64,000 nucleotides of DNA from JBLEFH01 sp047345645 (GCA_047345645.1 JBLEFH010000006.1); one strand, 5' to 3'. Counted from the first letter of the stretch, positions 49,935 to 59,390 are shown. The notes: generated by a model from the sequence alone, not told the origin. Translations and numbers: made by a program.

Positions 49935-52727
49935 CTAAGTCACGAGTTCGTCCGCAGCTGCGTGTTTCGAGATTATGTCCTGAATTTCCGCCGGGTTGAA
50001 CGCGACATCCCATGCCCAGTGGCCGAAGCCGCCCGCCGCGTTGACCGCCTTCACCCACTCGTTCAACGCGTCCCGCTTGGCCTTGTTCTGGGGGCTGTCG
50101 CTGCCCTTGATCTCAAGCGCCAGAATGGTGCCGCAGGCAAGGCGAACGAGGAAATCTGGAACATAACGGCGTCGTGAACCGGCCCACATGTAATAGATCT
50201 GGAAGCCGAGATGATCGTTCTTGGCATGGGCGATGACGTCTTCGCGCTTCTCGAAGATGTTGGCGGCATGTCCCTCCCAGGATGAATCCCCGACGAGATG
50301 GCTGATATGCGACTTGGTGGTCGGAAAGCAGGGCTTGGTGGTGTACCAGGTCCGCATCTGGCCGGTGGCGCCGATCGGGTTTTCCTCGTCGAACACCGGC
50401 GTCAGGCGCTCCGTGTTCTGCTCGGTCACATTGCTCAGCACATGCTGAACGACAAGGTCGATGTTGAGCGCGATCAGAATCCGCCGCCGAAGTGGGTCGG
50501 AGTGGAACAGCGACGGGATGTCGAGGCGGTCGGAGCTGAGGAACGCCTCGACGATCCTGACCAGCTGCGCCGCGAGATACTCGTGGCTACCCGAAAAACC
50601 GTGGCTGAGTTCGGCGAAGGCCTTCCGTGCTGCCTGAAAGACGAGACGTTGCAGACGGAAGCCGTCCGGCAGCTTCTCGAGGTCGATGGCTGTCACCTTG
50701 CCCATATCCGTCGCGCCGCCGAGCGCAGGAGCCAATTCCGCGCTGATTGGCGTGCTGGCGGGATCGAGCGCGAGCGGCGTTACCTTGCCCCAGTCCATGG
50801 CCAGCTGCGGTCTCACGACCGTTTCAACCCGCAGCACGTTCGGCCAGCGAAGTTCCAGATGAGCCCGCTCGGGCACGACTTCGATCTGGGTGGTCGGCTT
50901 CGGAGGCGGCGGAGCCTCCCCGCCTTCGCCTGTTTCCGAAATGGAAAGCGGCACACCGAAGACATTGACGTATTCGGGCAGGAACAGACCATTCTCGTCC
51001 GTGTCATAGGACACCCGACGCAATCCGCGCCCGACGACCTGTTCGCAGAGCAGCTGGGAGGTGAACGCCCGGAGACCCATGATATGCGTGACGTTTTTGG
51101 CGTCCCATCCCTCCGACAGCATCGCAACCGATATGACGTTCTGTAGATCCTGTCCGGCCGCTCCCCGCTTCCCGACGTTGTCCACGATCTCACGCAGCAG
51201 TTCTTCTTTCTTCAGCGAGCGGAATTGCTGGCGGCGGGTCTCGGGGATGGTCGCAGCGTCGATGATTGCCTTCAGCCGTGCCTCGTAATCCTTGTCGGAG
51301 GTCGAGGTCTCGCCGATCTCTGCCTTCTCCAGCACCTTGGAGTCGACACGGAGCGTTCGGGTCGGTGCGTGCAATTCGGGCCAATGCGCATCGCCCTTGT
51401 TGAAATAGGTCTCGATGCGGGCTGCGGTTTCAGTGCGATTGCAGACCGTCAGCATGACCGGCGGCGAATGATGCCCGGCCTCCTGCCATTGCGCCCGGGT
51501 TTCCCGCCAGTCGGCGCCGAGCAGCGTATAGGCGTCTTGGACCAGCTTCGGCAGCGCCTCATGCGGTTCGGCCTTGCGGTTCAGGTCTTCGGAAACAGTC
51601 GGGTCGCGGTAGATGTGGTAGAGCTTCGAACGCAGCGTCTTGGCGTCCGGAACCGCATCGTCGCGGACAACGACGCGCGGCGTCTTCACTAGCCCCGCCT
51701 CGATCGCGTCGTTCAGGCCGAAATCCGAGATGATCCAGTCGAACAGCGCCGTATCGGTGCTCTTCTTGCCAGTCGGCGCGAAAGGCGTGGCTGACAGGTC
51801 GAAACAGCGCTGGATGCGCCGGGTCTTGTGGATGCGGTCCAGGCCTTCGATCCAGCGCGTCGCCTCGTCAAGGTCGATGCCATGCTCCTCGGCATGCTTC
51901 TTGCTGATCTTCACCTCGGGCGGCTTGCGATAGGCGTGATGCGCCTCGTCGTTGATGACGATGATGTTCTTGTGCGCCGCCAGCTTGCCCAGCACCCGCC
52001 GCGTGAAGGCCTCGTCGGACTCGCGCCCTTTCTTTATCACGGATCGCTTCGCTTCCTTCAGCGGCATCAGCGTGTGCCAGTTCTCGATCAGCACCTCGGC
52101 CTGGTTCAGCTTCTGGCGGAGCGCCTCGGACGGGCAAAGGTTGAACTCGTCGTAATAGCTGCCCTCGCTGGGCAGCAGCACCTGCAGCCGTTCCTTCACG
52201 GTCAGGCCAGGGGCCACGATGAACACGGCCCGGCTGAAATCCTTGTTTCGCTTCGGATAGGTCAGCGCGTTCAGCACCTGCCAGGTGATGATCATCGCCA
52301 TCACCGTGGTCTTGCCTGCGCCCGTCGCCATCTTGTTGCAAAGACGCTCCCACACCCCGCCATCGCCGGGGATCGCGATGCCCTGCTTGTAGGCCTCGGC
52401 CCCCTCGACCCACCAGATCAGCGTCTCGATGGCCTCGAGCTGGCAGAAGTAGAACGGATGCTGCCGCGCCTCGCGGTCGTGCCAGTGCTCCAACAGCTTG
52501 CGGGTGACGATGGTCACGCCGGGCCAGCCGTCTTCGCGCCACTGATCCACTCGGGTGCGGATCGTGTTCACCAGATCCAGCACCTCGGTGCGCTTGGTGT
52601 TGTTGCGCGCGTCAAAGACCTCGTAGCTCGCCGGCCGCCGTTCAGACTTGATCTCCAGCTTGCCGCCCTTGGCCTCGACCCAATGCTGGCCTGGGCAGAC
52701 GAAGGGCGAATTGATGATGAGGGACAT
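49935..52727 (-). CDS. res: Type III restriction endonuclease subunit Res
   Basis: A 930-residue ATP-dependent restriction subunit. The helicase part has motif I MATGAGKT (133-140), motif II DEAH (260-263), FDLSATP (motif III), and RGLRRVSYDTDE with QVVGRGLRR (motif VI). The C-terminal nuclease domain has the PD-(D/E)xK pattern PDF...LEIKG near 857-875. The start at 52727 lies four bases after the mod stop; the frame upstream is inside mod. Together with Mod it cleaves DNA between two inversely oriented recognition sites. Reading frame intact, so it is probably functional. Confidence 0.93.
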   Translation of the reverse strand: MSLIINSPFVCPGQHWVEAKGGKLEIKSERRPASYEVFDARNNTKRTEVLDLVNTIRTRVDQWREDGWPGVTIVTRKLLEHWHDREARQHPFYFCQLEAIETLIWWVEGAEAYKQGIAIPGDGGVWERLCNKMATGAGKTTVMAMIITWQVLNALTYPKRNKDFSRAVFIVAPGLTVKERLQVLLPSEGSYYDEFNLCPSEALRQKLNQAEVLIENWHTLMPLKEAKRSVIKKGRESDEAFTRRVLGKLAAHKNIIVINDEAHHAYRKPPEVKISKKHAEEHGIDLDEATRWIEGLDRIHKTRRIQRCFDLSATPFAPTGKKSTDTALFDWIISDFGLNDAIEAGLVKTPRVVVRDDAVPDAKTLRSKLYHIYRDPTVSEDLNRKAEPHEALPKLVQDAYTLLGADWRETRAQWQEAGHHSPPVMLTVCNRTETAARIETYFNKGDAHWPELHAPTRTLRVDSKVLEKAEIGETSTSDKDYEARLKAIIDAATIPETRRQQFRSLKKEELLREIVDNVGKRGAAGQDLQNVISVAMLSEGWDAKNVTHIMGLRAFTSQLLCEQVVGRGLRRVSYDTDENGLFLPEYVNVFGVPLSISETGEGGEAPPPPKPTTQIEVVPERAHLELRWPNVLRVETVVRPQLAMDWGKVTPLALDPASTPISAELAPALGGATDMGKVTAIDLEKLPDGFRLQRLVFQAARKAFAELSHGFSGSHEYLAAQLVRIVEAFLSSDRLDIPSLFHSDPLRRRILIALNIDLVVQHVLSNVTEQNTERLTPVFDEENPIGATGQMRTWYTTKPCFPTTKSHISHLVGDSSWEGHAANIFEKREDVIAHAKNDHLGFQIYYMWAGSRRRYVPDFLVRLACGTILALEIKGSDSPQNKAKRDALNEWVKAVNAAGGFGHWAWDVAFNPAEIQDIISKHAAADELVT

Positions 52728-52731
52728 GGGC

Positions 52732-55700
52732 TTATCCCTCCAGCGACATGATCTTGAGCGACTCGATCCCGCGGTCGTCCACGATCTTGACCGCGATCCG
52801 GCGGTTCTCGCCCGCCTCAAAGGGCAGCGAGACGGTGCCGTGGAACTGTTCCAACAGATCCTCGTCCAGCTCCGCGCGGACGGTCTTGCGCAGGCGGTTC
52901 CAGCCGTCCTTCGCATCCGCCATCGGGAAGAACACCTGGTGCGGCATCAGCGAGCGGTTGTCGTAATCCACGTCCAGCGACCACATCGCGATCTGCTTCT
53001 TGCCACCTGAGACAAGGTCGCCCGCCTTCGGGTCGAAATAGTCGAAGCCGTTCACCTCGACCTCCCAAAGCCCGTCCTTGCGCTTGCGCAGCTCCACGTC
53101 CGGCTGGCCCATCAGCCAGAAGGACTGGTTCGAGGTGCGCTTCTTTTTCAGATCCTCGGTCAAGAGGTCGGTGTTCATCTGCGCCTTGAGCAACGTCACG
53201 CCCGGCCAGTTCACCTCGTCGATGTCCTTCGCGGCCTCCGGGTCGAAGGTGAAGGCGCAGAACAGGATGAATTTCGGCGACGGGCGCAGGGTCTCGGCCT
53301 CGGTCAGGGCCAGTTCCACCTGCCGCTGCTCCAGCGCCGCGTGCTCTGGGCCGAAGCTGACGACAACGCGCTCGCCCGTCTCGGCTAGCGATCCGCTGGC
53401 ATGGATGTGCTTCAGCCCCGGCAGCGTCTCGAATTCGGCAAAGCGCAGCACGGCGCCGCCCTTGCCGCGCACGCCGGTCTTCAAGAGTTCGTCGCGCCAC
53501 AGCGCCTGGCGAGAGGTCTCGCCGGAGCGGGCGACGGTCTCGTCGGCCTCTTGCGGGGGCATGCTGTCGTCCAGCGACAGGACGGTCGGCGCCGGAACCG
53601 CCTCGACCGAGAAGGGCCCGCAGATGCGCAGCTTGGATTTGTCGACGCGCGGCTTGTCGTAGAGCGTCTCCTGTTCTGCATGGTCGGCGATAGACTGGTC
53701 CATCCGGCGCTGCATCGCCTGCCGGGCGGCGTGGAAGGCGTCGAACGACGCGCGGGCGGCCTCGGGCCAGTCGTCCGGCCAGTCGAGGGGAACCTCCCAT
53801 TCGTGCAGCGTGTCGCCCTTGGCGAAATCCACCGGCTTGCCCTTGCGCACGCCCTGGGTGGGCTTGAGCGGTTTCGGCGGATTGGCGGCCAGCGCGGCAT
53901 TCAGATCGGCCAGCGCCGCCGTGATCTTTGGGTGATCCTCGTCGTAAATCGTGTCGATGTCGGGGTTGTTGGCGATGCTTTTCAGCGTGATGTGCGGGAC
54001 GGTTTCATAGTCGAAGCCGCCGCCCAGCCCCTCATGCGGATAGCGGAGCGCGTAGTAGTCGAAACCGGCGGTCATCAGCCGCTGCTTGGCCAGCGTGATC
54101 GCCACGCGGGACGTGTCGCAGGTGATCCAGCGCCGCCCCCATTTCTCGGCAACGAAGGCGGTGGTGCCGGAGCCGCAGGTGGGATCGAGCACCAGATCGC
54201 CGGGATCGGTGGTCATCTGGAGGCAGCGTTCGATGACTCGTTCGAGAGTTTCGACGACATATTCTTTCTTCCGGCCAAATCCGCTGATTGCCGTATCATT
54301 CCAAACGTTGTCCAACTCCTTGACTGGGTAATCCTCAAAGTAGCGCCGGTAGCGCAAAGTGTTGCCGATCAGGAGCATCCGGTTGGATTTCGACAAACGA
54401 TCCATACCGGGTCCTTTAGTGCCCGGCTTCCAATGGTTGTTTCCTGGGCACTCGAATTGAATGCCCCGCCACGAAAACTTGCGTTCCTCAGGATCAGAGG
54501 GGGCGCCCTGGGAGTAAAGCGTGTCGTGGGACAGTACGCGATGCGAAACGCTCAAGGTCTCTAAATCGCTGCTCTCATCGGTGGTCATTGAGCGAACAGG
54601 CTCAGTTCCATTGCGGGCTTCAACAAGGGTATACTGGCTCTTTCCGTCGAAACCAATGGGCTTGGGTTCGCGTGGCTGCTTGAATTTTTCGCGAACCTTC
54701 TTTTTGTCCCTCCCATACCAAAGCAAGAAATCCACAGACCCTGACAATAGGGCGGCAGACTGTCCGCCAGTGGTTCTGTAGGAAATGAGCCCGCAAAAGT
54801 TCGCCTTGCCGAAAATCTCATCAAGAATGTCTCGTACAAGGTGCAAATTCTCATCCGAAATCTGCACGAACACCGACCCGCTCTCGGTTAGCAATTCCCG
54901 CGCCAGCATCAGCCGGTCGCGCAGATAGGTGAGGTAGGAGTGGATGCCGAGTTCCCAAGTGTCCCGGAACGCCTTGATCATCTCGGGTTCCTGGGTCAAG
55001 TCGGCGTCTGACCGGTCCTTCACGTCGCGCTTGTTGGTGAAGGGCTGGAAGTTCGACCCGTATTTGATGCCGTAGGGCGGGTCGATGTAGATCATCTGGA
55101 CCTTGCCGCCCATGCTCTCCTTGGTCAGCAGCGAGTTCATCACCAGCAGGCTGTCGCCCGCCACCAGCCGGTTCGACCAGCCTTTTTCGTGGTGATAGAA
55201 ATCCAGCGCCTGGCGCAGCGGCAGGTTCTCGAACGGCGCCGCGAACAGGTCCGGCTGCCGCCACTGAGTTGCGGCGTCTTTGCCATTCAGCCGCTTCGCA
55301 GCATTGGCGAGGATCGTCGCCGGGTCCACCCGTTCATGGACATGCAGCGAGACGGTATCGACCTCGACGGTCGTCCGCTCGGCCTTGCCCGTCCAGTTCA
55401 GATAGGGCGCCTGCAGTCGCTTCAGCTCTTGCAGCGCATCCTTCATCTGCTCCGCATCGCCCGAGGCCAGCGCATCGTCGATCAGCCGTTCGATCCCCGC
55501 CCGCGCGGAGTCGAAATTCAGCACCGGGTCCAGATGCGGGTCATAGGCCCAGAGCGTCTTGTCGCCATCCGGATCGGTGCCGGCATGGACCATGCCCACC
55601 TCGGGGTTGTTCACCCGCGTCTCGCCGTGGCGGTAGGACAGCACCTGCACCGGCCCGTCCGGTCTGCGCGCGGCGCGTCGCTTGCCCGAGGCCGCGCGCT

Positions 55701-56004
55701 GCCGCGACACCGGTTCACTGGTCGGGGTCAGTTCGAACCCATCCGCATCTTCGCCGTCCTCATCCTCGTCCCAGGCTTCCTGATCGCCGCCCTGGTCGTC
55801 GATCACCCGCATGATCGACCCGCCACGCCCACGGCCGCGGGCCAGCTGTCCGTCATCGACAAGCGCATCACGAGCGGCAATATAGTCATCGTCGGAAAGG
55901 CCCGGCACATGCTCGCGCAAACGCGCCATCATCGCGCCATTGCCAATCGAGGAGCCGTCTTCGGGGGTGAAGGAAAGGATGAGATTGGTCAGACTGTCGG
56001 ACAT
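52732..56004 (-). CDS. mod: Type III restriction-modification methyltransferase Mod
   Basis: A 1090-residue N6-adenine methyltransferase of the beta type: DPPY catalytic motif at 308-311, SAM-binding DPTCGSGTTAF near 606. Residues 1-110 form an extra N-terminal part with a winged-helix-like beginning and an acidic run (DEDEDGEDADG). The C-terminal 450 residues are longer than in compact Mod proteins. DNA at about 54,240-54,880 (residues about 375-590, the target-recognition region) is lower in GC than both flanks, indicating a swapped specificity domain. The recognition sequence cannot be read. Operon with res. Confidence 0.9.
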   Translation of the reverse strand: MSDSLTNLILSFTPEDGSSIGNGAMMARLREHVPGLSDDDYIAARDALVDDGQLARGRGRGGSIMRVIDDQGGDQEAWDEDEDGEDADGFELTPTSEPVSRQRAASGKRRAARRPDGPVQVLSYRHGETRVNNPEVGMVHAGTDPDGDKTLWAYDPHLDPVLNFDSARAGIERLIDDALASGDAEQMKDALQELKRLQAPYLNWTGKAERTTVEVDTVSLHVHERVDPATILANAAKRLNGKDAATQWRQPDLFAAPFENLPLRQALDFYHHEKGWSNRLVAGDSLLVMNSLLTKESMGGKVQMIYIDPPYGIKYGSNFQPFTNKRDVKDRSDADLTQEPEMIKAFRDTWELGIHSYLTYLRDRLMLARELLTESGSVFVQISDENLHLVRDILDEIFGKANFCGLISYRTTGGQSAALLSGSVDFLLWYGRDKKKVREKFKQPREPKPIGFDGKSQYTLVEARNGTEPVRSMTTDESSDLETLSVSHRVLSHDTLYSQGAPSDPEERKFSWRGIQFECPGNNHWKPGTKGPGMDRLSKSNRMLLIGNTLRYRRYFEDYPVKELDNVWNDTAISGFGRKKEYVVETLERVIERCLQMTTDPGDLVLDPTCGSGTTAFVAEKWGRRWITCDTSRVAITLAKQRLMTAGFDYYALRYPHEGLGGGFDYETVPHITLKSIANNPDIDTIYDEDHPKITAALADLNAALAANPPKPLKPTQGVRKGKPVDFAKGDTLHEWEVPLDWPDDWPEAARASFDAFHAARQAMQRRMDQSIADHAEQETLYDKPRVDKSKLRICGPFSVEAVPAPTVLSLDDSMPPQEADETVARSGETSRQALWRDELLKTGVRGKGGAVLRFAEFETLPGLKHIHASGSLAETGERVVVSFGPEHAALEQRQVELALTEAETLRPSPKFILFCAFTFDPEAAKDIDEVNWPGVTLLKAQMNTDLLTEDLKKKRTSNQSFWLMGQPDVELRKRKDGLWEVEVNGFDYFDPKAGDLVSGGKKQIAMWSLDVDYDNRSLMPHQVFFPMADAKDGWNRLRKTVRAELDEDLLEQFHGTVSLPFEAGENRRIAVKIVDDRGIESLKIMSLEG

Positions 56005-56323
56005 GCGGGGCGACTACTCACGAAAAGGGCTTGTTTTATATTGCATATCGCGCCGGTTGTTCTTTTGCACGCAGGAATCGACCTTCCATGGAACCGACCG
56101 GAGGTCAGAGATTGCGGCGCACATGCGAATGGCCGGTTCGGGGAAGCTGCACTGCGGCACGCCGCCGTCTGCAAGTAACCGGTAAGGGCCGGAGACGTCT
56201 TGATCGCAAAGGGCGCAGAGGCGACCCAGATTTCCGCGCCGACAGCAACCAGAGTAGACGCCGGTGATGTTGCGCCGCTACCTCCACTTGATAGGATGGC
56301 CTAGAGCATCGGAGCACCGAAGT
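56005..56323 (+). other. Divergent intergenic region between mod and HNH genes
   Basis: About 320 bases with no supported gene. On the minus strand a TATAAA at 56,035-56,040 is a possible -10 for mod, but no clear -35 sits at the right distance. The right half holds only short unconvincing frames. Confidence 0.4.
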
Positions 56324-57175
56324 ATGGATGTTGAAAGCCCAATACCGCGCGCAGATCTTCTGGCGATGATCTCTGACCAGATTCCGGAGGTCTATCCGGA
56401 TTACGGCATCAAGAGAACCGAAGCTCTCGCAGCACGGGTGTTGGAGGATCTTTATATCTTGGCGAGATGCGCGGTCAGCAAGTGCCGTGTGACTTACACC
56501 GATGCGATCAACCTTCGGGGTTATGGAAATAGGCAAAACGGCAGATGGTTGGATGACGTCTACAGCTTTGCAATTTCTCCTTTGGGATTCCCAGATCTCA
56601 CCATGTTGGTGGTGAACGCAGCCACCGGGCAGCCCAGTGAGGACGCTTTTGAGGCACGCCGAAGCAAGCTCAATGAGATCCAGATCTCAGAAGTCCCCCG
56701 TGAGCAGAACCGGTGCATTTGGTTCGATGCCTATGAGGCAGTGCTCGGACCGCTGGAGCCTATTCCAACGGAATATCACTACGCACGATCGGTCATGCCA
56801 GAGCCGCCACTGGAGGCCGAGATACGTCGGGCAGTCTCAAACGCGATCCACCGTGTAAATGGGTTCGGCAAGATGACAGTAAAGGTCGGCAAGGAGTACG
56901 TCGGCTCTGGGAACTACTCGGAGCTTTGTCTTCTGACGAGCCAACTTCTTAAAAAGCAGAAAGGTCGCTGCGCTTTGACCGGCCAGCCTTTCGAAAAGCG
57001 CTCGGCCGCGGAGCGGGGCGTCCAGGATGATCGAATGTCTCTCGACCGGCTCGACAACTCCCTCGGCTACTACGATGGAAACGTACACCTCGTGACGCAG
57101 TTCGCAAACCGCGCACGCGGGCAAATGTCCATCCAGGAAGCCCGGCGCCGACTCATTCAATATGCAGATCCTTGA
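56324..57175 (+). CDS. HNH-type endonuclease-like protein
   Basis: A 283-residue protein. The N-terminal two thirds are unrecognised (YPDYGIKRTEALAARVLEDL, LRGYGNRQNGRWLDDVYSFA). The C-terminal part reads KGRCALTGQPFEK, then SLDRLDNSLGYYDGNVHLVTQFANRARG. This matches the D-R-x-D-N-x2-x-G-Y...N-V-x-x-V...N style of HNH nucleases, although only one clear zinc Cys is present. The gene is divergent from the type III R-M operon and may be an accessory nuclease of the island. The ATG at 56324 has GGAG nine bases upstream; a start at 56264 would add 20 residues. Confidence 0.6.
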   Translation: MDVESPIPRADLLAMISDQIPEVYPDYGIKRTEALAARVLEDLYILARCAVSKCRVTYTDAINLRGYGNRQNGRWLDDVYSFAISPLGFPDLTMLVVNAATGQPSEDAFEARRSKLNEIQISEVPREQNRCIWFDAYEAVLGPLEPIPTEYHYARSVMPEPPLEAEIRRAVSNAIHRVNGFGKMTVKVGKEYVGSGNYSELCLLTSQLLKKQKGRCALTGQPFEKRSAAERGVQDDRMSLDRLDNSLGYYDGNVHLVTQFANRARGQMSIQEARRRLIQYADP

Positions 57176-57193
57176 TCGCTCACTAGTCTGAAC

Positions 57194-57204
57194 TGAAGTG
57201 GTCC
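57194..57204 (+). repeat. IS3-element left terminal inverted repeat
   Basis: TGAAGTGGTCC, mirrored at 58438-58448. Confidence 0.85.
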
Positions 57205-57259
57205 CAGGAATCCGGACAGTCGGCTAAGGTGTATCCCAAACCTTTGAAGGGATACGCGA

Positions 57260-57535
57260 ATGGCGAAGCGGCGGAACTTTACAGACCAGTTTAAAGCCAA
57301 GGTGGCGTTGGAAGCGCTGCGTGGCTACAAGACCGTGCAGGAGATCGCGGCGAAGCATCAGCTGCACCCTAACCAGGTCAGCACGTGGAAGCGGCAGGCC
57401 ATCGAGGGCATGGCGGACGTATTCTCGGGCGGCAAGCAAAGCGGCCCGACCGAAGCCGAAGTCAAGGAGCTTCACGCCAAGATCGGGAGGCTGGCGGTGG
57501 AGAACGATTTTTTGTCGGAAGGGCTCAAGAGGTGA
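57260..57535 (+). CDS. IS3-family transposase OrfA
   Basis: A 91-residue DNA-binding protein with a helix-turn-helix (FTDQFKAKVALEALRGYKTV, then HPNQVSTWKRQ) and a leucine-zipper-like end (KELHAKIGRLAVENDFL). OrfA binds the inverted repeats and is normally joined to OrfB by ribosomal frameshifting. A T-run (GATTTTTTG) lies near its end. Confidence 0.92.
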   Translation: MAKRRNFTDQFKAKVALEALRGYKTVQEIAAKHQLHPNQVSTWKRQAIEGMADVFSGGKQSGPTEAEVKELHAKIGRLAVENDFLSEGLKR

Positions 57536-58386
57536 GCCCGGCAAAGAAACGGTCGATGGTCCAGCGCGACCATCCCGAACTGAGCATCAGCCGGCAATGC
57601 AAGCTGGTGAACCTGAGCCGGTCGGCGTTCTACTACACGCCGGTCGGTGTTGATGTCGAGACGCTGGCGATGATGAAAGAGATTGACCGCGTGTTCACAA
57701 AGTATCCGTTCTTCGGGTCACGCCAGATCGCGGCCTATCTGCGCCGGGAAGGCACCGTCGTGGGCCGCCATCGCGTGCGCCGACTGATGGCGAAGATGGG
57801 GCTGGAGGCAATCTACAAGCGCCCCAGAACCAGCCAGCGGCATCCGCAGCACCCGGTTTATCCGTATCTGCTGAGGAAAATGCAGATCGACCGACCCAAC
57901 CAGGTCTGGCGTGCGGATATCACCTTCGTGCCGGTCAAGAACGGCTTTCTGTATCTGCTTGCCATCATGTATTGGGCCATGCGCAAGGTGCTCAGCTGGC
58001 GGCTGTCGAACACGATGCATGCCGACTTCTGTGTCGAGGCTCTGAACGAGGCCATCGCGAAACACGGCCCACCGGAGATCATGAATACAGATCAAGGGTC
58101 GCAGTTCACGGGTTCAGCCTGGATCGCGACGTTGACCGAGGCAGGCGTGCGCATCTCGATGGATGGGCGCGGCCGTTACCTCGACAACATCTTCATCGAG
58201 CGCCTCTGGCGAAGCCTGAAACAAGAGGCCATCTACCTTGAGGAAATCACCGACGGCTTCCAGGCGCGGCGCGTCGTTAAGGACTGGATGGCCTTCTACA
58301 ACACCAAGCGGCCCCATTCCGGGCTTGATCGGCGGACGCCAGACGACGCATATTGGGCAGGCTTGGAAGAGCAAAAAGCAGCATGA
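57532..58386 (+). CDS. IS3-family transposase OrfB
   Basis: The catalytic half, 284 residues, with a GTG start that overlaps the OrfA stop. It has an N-terminal IS3 segment (RSMVQRDHPELSISRQC) and the rve-type DDE core: first Asp in WRADITFV, second in MNTDQGSQFTG, Glu in FIERLWRSLKQE. The C-terminus YNTKRPHSGLDRRTPDDAYW is standard. Probably also made as an OrfAB fusion. Confidence 0.93.
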   Translation: MSPAKKRSMVQRDHPELSISRQCKLVNLSRSAFYYTPVGVDVETLAMMKEIDRVFTKYPFFGSRQIAAYLRREGTVVGRHRVRRLMAKMGLEAIYKRPRTSQRHPQHPVYPYLLRKMQIDRPNQVWRADITFVPVKNGFLYLLAIMYWAMRKVLSWRLSNTMHADFCVEALNEAIAKHGPPEIMNTDQGSQFTGSAWIATLTEAGVRISMDGRGRYLDNIFIERLWRSLKQEAIYLEEITDGFQARRVVKDWMAFYNTKRPHSGLDRRTPDDAYWAGLEEQKAA

Positions 58387-58437
58387 AACCTAAACCCGAT
58401 ACACCTTAGAAACGCTGCAAACCTGTCCGAAAGGTTA

Positions 58438-58448
58438 GGACCACTTCA
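58438..58448 (-). repeat. IS3-element right terminal inverted repeat
   Basis: GGACCACTTCA on the plus strand, reverse complement of the left repeat. Confidence 0.85.
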
Positions 58449-58559
58449 CTCCTTTCACGACAGCATACGCGAGTGCGCCGCTGAGACGAGACGAAACGCT
58501 TCGCAACGCGCGGCGAATAGGCCCTTGGCGACTCACGCGCGTTCGCCCATTGTTCTCAC

Positions 58560-58775
58560 ATGGGCGGACACTATACATTTTTTCAATGCGAGTGCGGCCA
58601 CGAAGATTGTCGTCCCACGCGGGAATGGCATCCGGGCTATATCGGCAGTTGGTGCGGCCACTTTTCTGAGGACGCGCTGGCGCGTCTCGTCTGCAGCCAA
58701 TGTGGTCGTCGTGGTCGCCCGGAAACCGCCATCACCGCCTGGACACACCGTCCTAGAAATATTGAGGTCGATCTC
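58560..58775 (+). other. Zinc-ribbon-like reading frame directly upstream of and in frame with SRAP gene
   Basis: The frame of the SRAP gene stays open upstream to an ATG at 58560. These 72 codons contain FQCECGHEDC and SWCGHFSEDALARLVCSQCG, an arrangement of CxxC-like pairs resembling small zinc-ribbon proteins that occur near SRAP genes. There is no ribosome-binding site at 58560 and no stop before the SRAP start. A read-through protein would bury the Cys that must be N-terminal in SRAP proteins. It may be a relic or a separately used start. Confidence 0.4.
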
Positions 58776-59390
58776 ATGTGCAATCTCTATTCGCAAACCA
58801 AAGCGCAGGACGCGATGCGCCAGCTCTTTAAAGGGCTTGTTGATCGCACCGGCAATCTGCCCGCATTGGACAAGATATATCCCGATCAACTGGCTCCGAT
58901 CATACGTGGTTCCGACGTGCCGGTTATGCAGATGGCCCGATGGGGCCTCCCCACGCCGCCTTACTATTTGCAGGGAAAGAACTACGACAAAGGCGTGACC
59001 AATATCCGTAATCCTAAGTCGTCTCACTGGGCGAAATGGCTCGCGCCAGAACATCGGTGCCTGGTTCCGTTCACCTCTTTCGCCGAGCCGAAACGTGGCG
59101 GCAATCAATGGTTCGCTCTGCCAGACGAGAAGCCCGCATTCTTCGCAGGTCTTTTCGTTCCTGACTGGACCAGCGTCCGAAAAGTGAGAGATGGTCTCTC
59201 GACCGATGATCTGTTCGCCTTCTTCACAACCGCGGCCAACGATGAGGTCGGCAAGATCCACCCAAAGGCCATGCCGGTCATCCTGACCGAGCCGGATGAA
59301 TGGAGCGCTTGGATGGCAGCGCCATGGGATGAAGCGAAGGCCCTTCAGCGTCCACTTCCAGATGGTAGTTTGGAGCTGATATCGGGCTGA
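58776..59390 (+). CDS. SRAP-family protein (YedK/HMCES-like, abasic-site DNA-protein crosslinker)
   Basis: A 204-residue protein. Met removal exposes Cys2 (MCNLYSQT), the residue that forms a thiazolidine with abasic sites in single-stranded DNA. Other family features are VTNIRNPKSSHW (the Asn of the catalytic site), FTSFAEPKRGG (Glu), and KIHPKAMPVIL (His). Wild-type length for the family. The ATG at 58776 has GAGG upstream and is required for the N-terminal Cys. It lies in the island between an IS3 element and IS21 debris; its stop abuts the IS21 fragment. Confidence 0.88.
   Translation: MCNLYSQTKAQDAMRQLFKGLVDRTGNLPALDKIYPDQLAPIIRGSDVPVMQMARWGLPTPPYYLQGKNYDKGVTNIRNPKSSHWAKWLAPEHRCLVPFTSFAEPKRGGNQWFALPDEKPAFFAGLFVPDWTSVRKVRDGLSTDDLFAFFTTAANDEVGKIHPKAMPVILTEPDEWSAWMAAPWDEAKALQRPLPDGSLELISG

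Larger units (their letters stand above)
57194..58448 (+). mobile_element. IS3-family insertion sequence
   Basis: A 1255-base element bounded by inverted repeats that begin TGAAGTGGTCC and share an inner TAAGGTGTATC (57225-57235 and 58398-58408). It carries the two overlapping transposase frames below. The three bases next to each end (AAC left, CTC right) do not match, so no target duplication is seen. The copy looks otherwise intact. Confidence 0.88.

Noticed and set aside
58533..59261. 242-codon minus-strand frame opposite SRAP
   Set aside because: Antisense to a gene with clear SRAP residues; no motif of its own.
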